Source of the DNA: Fibrobacterota bacterium
GTDB lineage: Bacteria > Fibrobacterota > Fibrobacteria > UBA11236
NCBI GenBank assembly: GCA_028287505.1
Contig: JAQBPN010000103.1
Span: 1-64,000 of the forward strand
DNA: 64,000 bases
Direction: 5' to 3'
How positions within the stretch are numbered: the first letter of the stretch is position 1; every line of letters starts with the position of its first letter. Positions 61,676-64,000 of this stretch are shown piece after piece. Made by a program: the position numbers and the translations under genes. Under the pieces are notes generated by a model that saw nothing but the letters and a program-made list of their open reading frames with translations, searched no databases and was not told the origin of the DNA.

Positions 61676-62502
61676 AACTCCGCGCGGCCATTTCCCCCTG
61701 TCCCAACGATGTGTTCATCTTCGCCGGCCTGATCGGAGGCGGAACCTCCGCTCCGGGGTTGGAATTCGAATTCGCATTCCACGATTTGGAAACCCTGAAC
61801 CGGGACGCACAGGCGGGCGCATGGGACCTGGCCAAGATCAGCTATGCCAACCATGCCTATTGCGCGGAAGAGTATCGCCTGCTTGGCTGCGGCGGGGCCC
61901 TGGGGCGGGGTTGCGGGCCTTTGCTGCTTTCCAATCGCAAGGGCGCGGAGGCCGCCCGGTGGAATCCGGAAGAGGCCGTGCTGGTGCCGGGCAAACATAC
62001 CACCGCGAATTTCCTTTTGGACTTTTATGCGCGGGAAGGGTCCGCAGCCCCGCTCCGCAAGATCTTCCTTCCCTTCGACGAACTGTATCGCCGCCTGCTG
62101 GGCCCCGAGCCTTGCCAGGGCGTGGTCATCCATGAAATGCGTTTTACCTTCGCCGCCGACGGACTCCATCTGGTGCGGGACCTTGGCGAGTTCTGGGAAA
62201 AGGCCACCGGCTATCCCATCCCCCTGGGGGCCGTGGCGCTGCGGAAGGGATTGGAAACCGCGCGGCCCGGGTTGGGGGAGACGGTGGAAGCGGCCATCCG
62301 GGACAGCCTGGCATGGTCCTATGCCTATCCGGAAGCGGCCTTGGAGTTGTGCCGGTTCCATTCGCAGTCCATGGCGGACGAGGTGCTCAAGGCGCATATC
62401 GATCTGTACGTGAATTCCTTCACCCGCGACATCGGTCCCGAAGGCCAATCGGCCGTGGACTTTTTCCTCGCGCAACAGCGACGCTTTGAAAGCAATTTCT
62501 AA
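61672..62502 (+). CDS. mqnD: 1,4-dihydroxy-6-naphthoate synthase
   Basis: 276 residues. 'AAISPCPNDVFIFAGL' is the MqnD signature (SPCPNDTF in most), followed by 'DLAKISYANHAYCAEEYRLLGCGGALGRGCGPLLLS', 'VLVPGKHTTANFLLDFY' and 'GVVIHEMRFTF'. The periplasmic-binding-protein-like fold converts cyclic dehypoxanthine futalosine to 1,4-dihydroxy-6-naphthoate for menaquinone. Translationally coupled to mqnB (ATGA). Other futalosine genes (mqnA, mqnC, mqnE) are not in this window. Confidence 0.93.
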   Translation: MKLRAAISPCPNDVFIFAGLIGGGTSAPGLEFEFAFHDLETLNRDAQAGAWDLAKISYANHAYCAEEYRLLGCGGALGRGCGPLLLSNRKGAEAARWNPEEAVLVPGKHTTANFLLDFYAREGSAAPLRKIFLPFDELYRRLLGPEPCQGVVIHEMRFTFAADGLHLVRDLGEFWEKATGYPIPLGAVALRKGLETARPGLGETVEAAIRDSLAWSYAYPEAALELCRFHSQSMADEVLKAHIDLYVNSFTRDIGPEGQSAVDFFLAQQRRFESNF

Positions 62503-62665
62503 AGTGGAACTTCCAGGGAAGTTTTTTCCCAACTACCCCAAATTCGGGCATTAATTGCCAGCCCCCAAGCGGGGATCCCTTTTCTCCCTTCATAAACCGC
62601 CTGCTTCTTCCCTTTGGCGTTTGGTCTGGTTCTTGCTTTCCCTATGCAGGACGGAGGCAGAATCC

Positions 62666-63403
62666 ATGGTTAACGGACTATATACCGCATCTCGGGGAAT
62701 GACCAACATCCTGGCCAAACAGGATGTCCATGCCCAGAACCTGGCCAATTCCAGCACCAACGGATTCAAGATGGCCCGCCTGGTGAACAAGACGGAAGTG
62801 AACATCGGCCGCAACGAAGACGGCGAATTGAAGCAGAAGGAAATGCAGAACCTGAGCGAGGTCTTTACCAGCTTCACCCAGGGCCCCATGGTCCGCACGG
62901 GCAACAACTACGACCTGGCGCTGTCCAATAATGGATTCTTCACGGTGGAAGCGGCCGATGGCACCACCCGCTATACCCGCAACGGCGGCATGAGCCTGAA
63001 TTCATACGGCGAACTGGTCACCCTTTCCGGCAAACGCGTGCTCGACGATGGCGGCGCCCCCATCACCCTGAAAGGGGATTCCGTGCAGTTCCTGCAGGAC
63101 GGCGGCATTTTCGTGGACGGCAAGAAGACCGCCACCCTGGGAGTGGTCGATTTCCCCGACTCCCGCAAGCTCCGATACGGCCAGGACGGTCTGTTCGGCA
63201 ATACGGACCCGGAGAACAATCCGGCCATGCCCCCGAAGGCCGTCGGTGTCATGCAGGGATTCCTGGAAGGTTCCAATGCGGACCCGGTATCCATCATGGT
63301 GAACATGATCGCGGATTTCCGGAATTACGAAGCGGACCAGAAGGCCTTGAAGGCCGTGGATGATACGCTTCACCAGGCAGTAACCGACGTGGGCAGGGTT
63401 TAG
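62666..63403 (+). CDS. flgF: Flagellar basal-body rod protein FlgF
   Basis: 245 residues from ATG 62666 (GGAGG 8 bases upstream). The N-terminus 'NGLYTASRGMTNILAKQDVHAQNLANSSTNGFK' is the rod-protein signature, and 'VSIMVNMIADFRNYEADQKALKAVDDTL' is the matching C-terminal helix. 'DLALSNNGFFTVEAADGTTRYTRNG' is the conserved central motif. Its length and position before flgG indicate FlgF, the proximal rod protein. This implies a flagellated organism. Confidence 0.9.
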   Translation: MVNGLYTASRGMTNILAKQDVHAQNLANSSTNGFKMARLVNKTEVNIGRNEDGELKQKEMQNLSEVFTSFTQGPMVRTGNNYDLALSNNGFFTVEAADGTTRYTRNGGMSLNSYGELVTLSGKRVLDDGGAPITLKGDSVQFLQDGGIFVDGKKTATLGVVDFPDSRKLRYGQDGLFGNTDPENNPAMPPKAVGVMQGFLEGSNADPVSIMVNMIADFRNYEADQKALKAVDDTLHQAVTDVGRV

Positions 63404-63440
63404 GATCGAAGGACGCCCCGCGAGGGACGAGAGGTAAGCA

Positions 63441-64000
63441 ATGATACGCAGCTTGTATACATCGGCGACGGGGATGAAGGCCAACCAGCTTTACATCGAC
63501 AATATTTCCAACAATCTCGCCAACGTGAACACCACCGGCTTCAAGAAATCGAAGCTGGAATTCCAGGAACTGCTTTACCAGACCATCGTCGATCCCGGGT
63601 CCGGCGCCGCCGACGGAGCCAAGTCGCCCGCCGGCCTCCAGTTGGGATTGGGCGTGCGCAGCGTGGCCAACCAGAAGATTTTCGGACAAGGCAATCTCCA
63701 GGAAACCAAGAATGCCTTCGACATGGCCATCACCGGAGCCGGCTTCCTGCAGGTGCAGATGCCCAGCGGCGAGATCGCCTACACCCGCGACGGCTCTTTC
63801 AAGATTTCCAACGACGGCACCCTGGTCACTTCCCAGGGCTTCGCCATGGAACCGCAAATCACCGTCCCCGACGGCGCCCAGAACATCCAAATCGATGCCC
63901 AGGGCAAGGTCTCGGTGCAGATGAACGACACCGGCACCAACGAGGAAATCGGACAGATCGAATTGGTGAAGTTCCTCAACGAGGGCGGCCTCAAGTCCAT
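63441..64000 (+). CDS. flgG: Flagellar distal rod protein FlgG (3' end cut by window edge)
   Basis: 186 codons are visible from ATG 63441 (GAGG 6 bases upstream). 'IRSLYTSATGMKANQLYIDNISNNLANVNTTGFKKSKLEFQELLYQT' is the FlgG signature, with the longer hydrophobic 'LGLGVRSVANQKIFGQGNLQETKNAFDMAITGAGFLQV' typical of FlgG rather than FlgF. The frame remains open at base 64000. Forms the distal flagellar rod. Co-transcribed with flgF (37-bp gap). Confidence 0.95.
   Translation, partial: MIRSLYTSATGMKANQLYIDNISNNLANVNTTGFKKSKLEFQELLYQTIVDPGSGAADGAKSPAGLQLGLGVRSVANQKIFGQGNLQETKNAFDMAITGAGFLQVQMPSGEIAYTRDGSFKISNDGTLVTSQGFAMEPQITVPDGAQNIQIDAQGKVSVQMNDTGTNEEIGQIELVKFLNEGGLKS

Overview
This is a GC-rich bacterial chromosome segment, most likely from a flagellated, environmental member of the Fibrobacterota (FCB group); the taxonomy is inference. 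Supporting signs are a TIGR02147-type regulator (a family concentrated in Fibrobacter and Bdellovibrio-like bacteria), many secreted proteins ending in a short beta-sandwich of the kind used as a sorting tail in FCB bacteria, many secreted carbohydrate-active and beta-propeller proteins, the futalosine menaquinone route, and flagellar rod genes.

Layout. 1-10 kb: a four-EF-hand protein (cut by the left edge), a secreted YCF48-type propeller, a lipoprotein plus STAS-like protein, a secreted esterase, a KefC/KefG-like antiporter pair, a small membrane protein and an outer-membrane barrel. 10.2-11.25 kb: xerD-like recombinase and tRNA-Lys(CTT) with promoter and terminator. 11.3-26.0 kb: an accessory island next to the tRNA. 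It holds an exported HEAT-like protein, a 3,328-residue Sec-exported RHS/YD-repeat protein whose AT-richer tip resembles SleB/CwlJ cell-wall hydrolases, a signal-peptide-bearing candidate immunity protein, a 5'-truncated XRE regulator, a STAND-ATPase/Mrr-nuclease fusion, and a frameshifted RHS remnant at the far edge.

26-46 kb: a GDSL hydrolase, an RNase H with a hybrid-binding domain, a SnoaL-like protein, then four operons of secreted proteins: two ThuA-like proteins, two PQQ-type sugar dehydrogenases, a diheme cytochrome c, an esterase, a DUF1080 (3-keto-disaccharide hydrolase-like) protein, a GH71/99-like enzyme, an FG-GAP propeller, lipoproteins and the TIGR02147 regulator. Together they look like an extracytoplasmic sugar-oxidation and 3-keto-glycoside locus. 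A 16-bp palindrome, GTTYTCAWTTGAAAAC, occurs in three divergent intergenic regions of the window, one of them beside the regulator.

46-64 kb is more housekeeping-like: RBBP9-type hydrolase, a membrane protein with a CxxC/CxxC tail, an atypical SDR, DUF4234-like protein, a GH1 glycosidase, an outer-membrane protein, an M23 peptidase, a PHP phosphoesterase, mannose-1-phosphate guanylyltransferase, a GT9-like protein divergent from a GAF-GAF-GGDEF cyclase (this pair is flanked by inverted copies of a repeat that contain terminator hairpins), a pfkB-mqnB-mqnD operon, and flgF-flgG running off the right edge.
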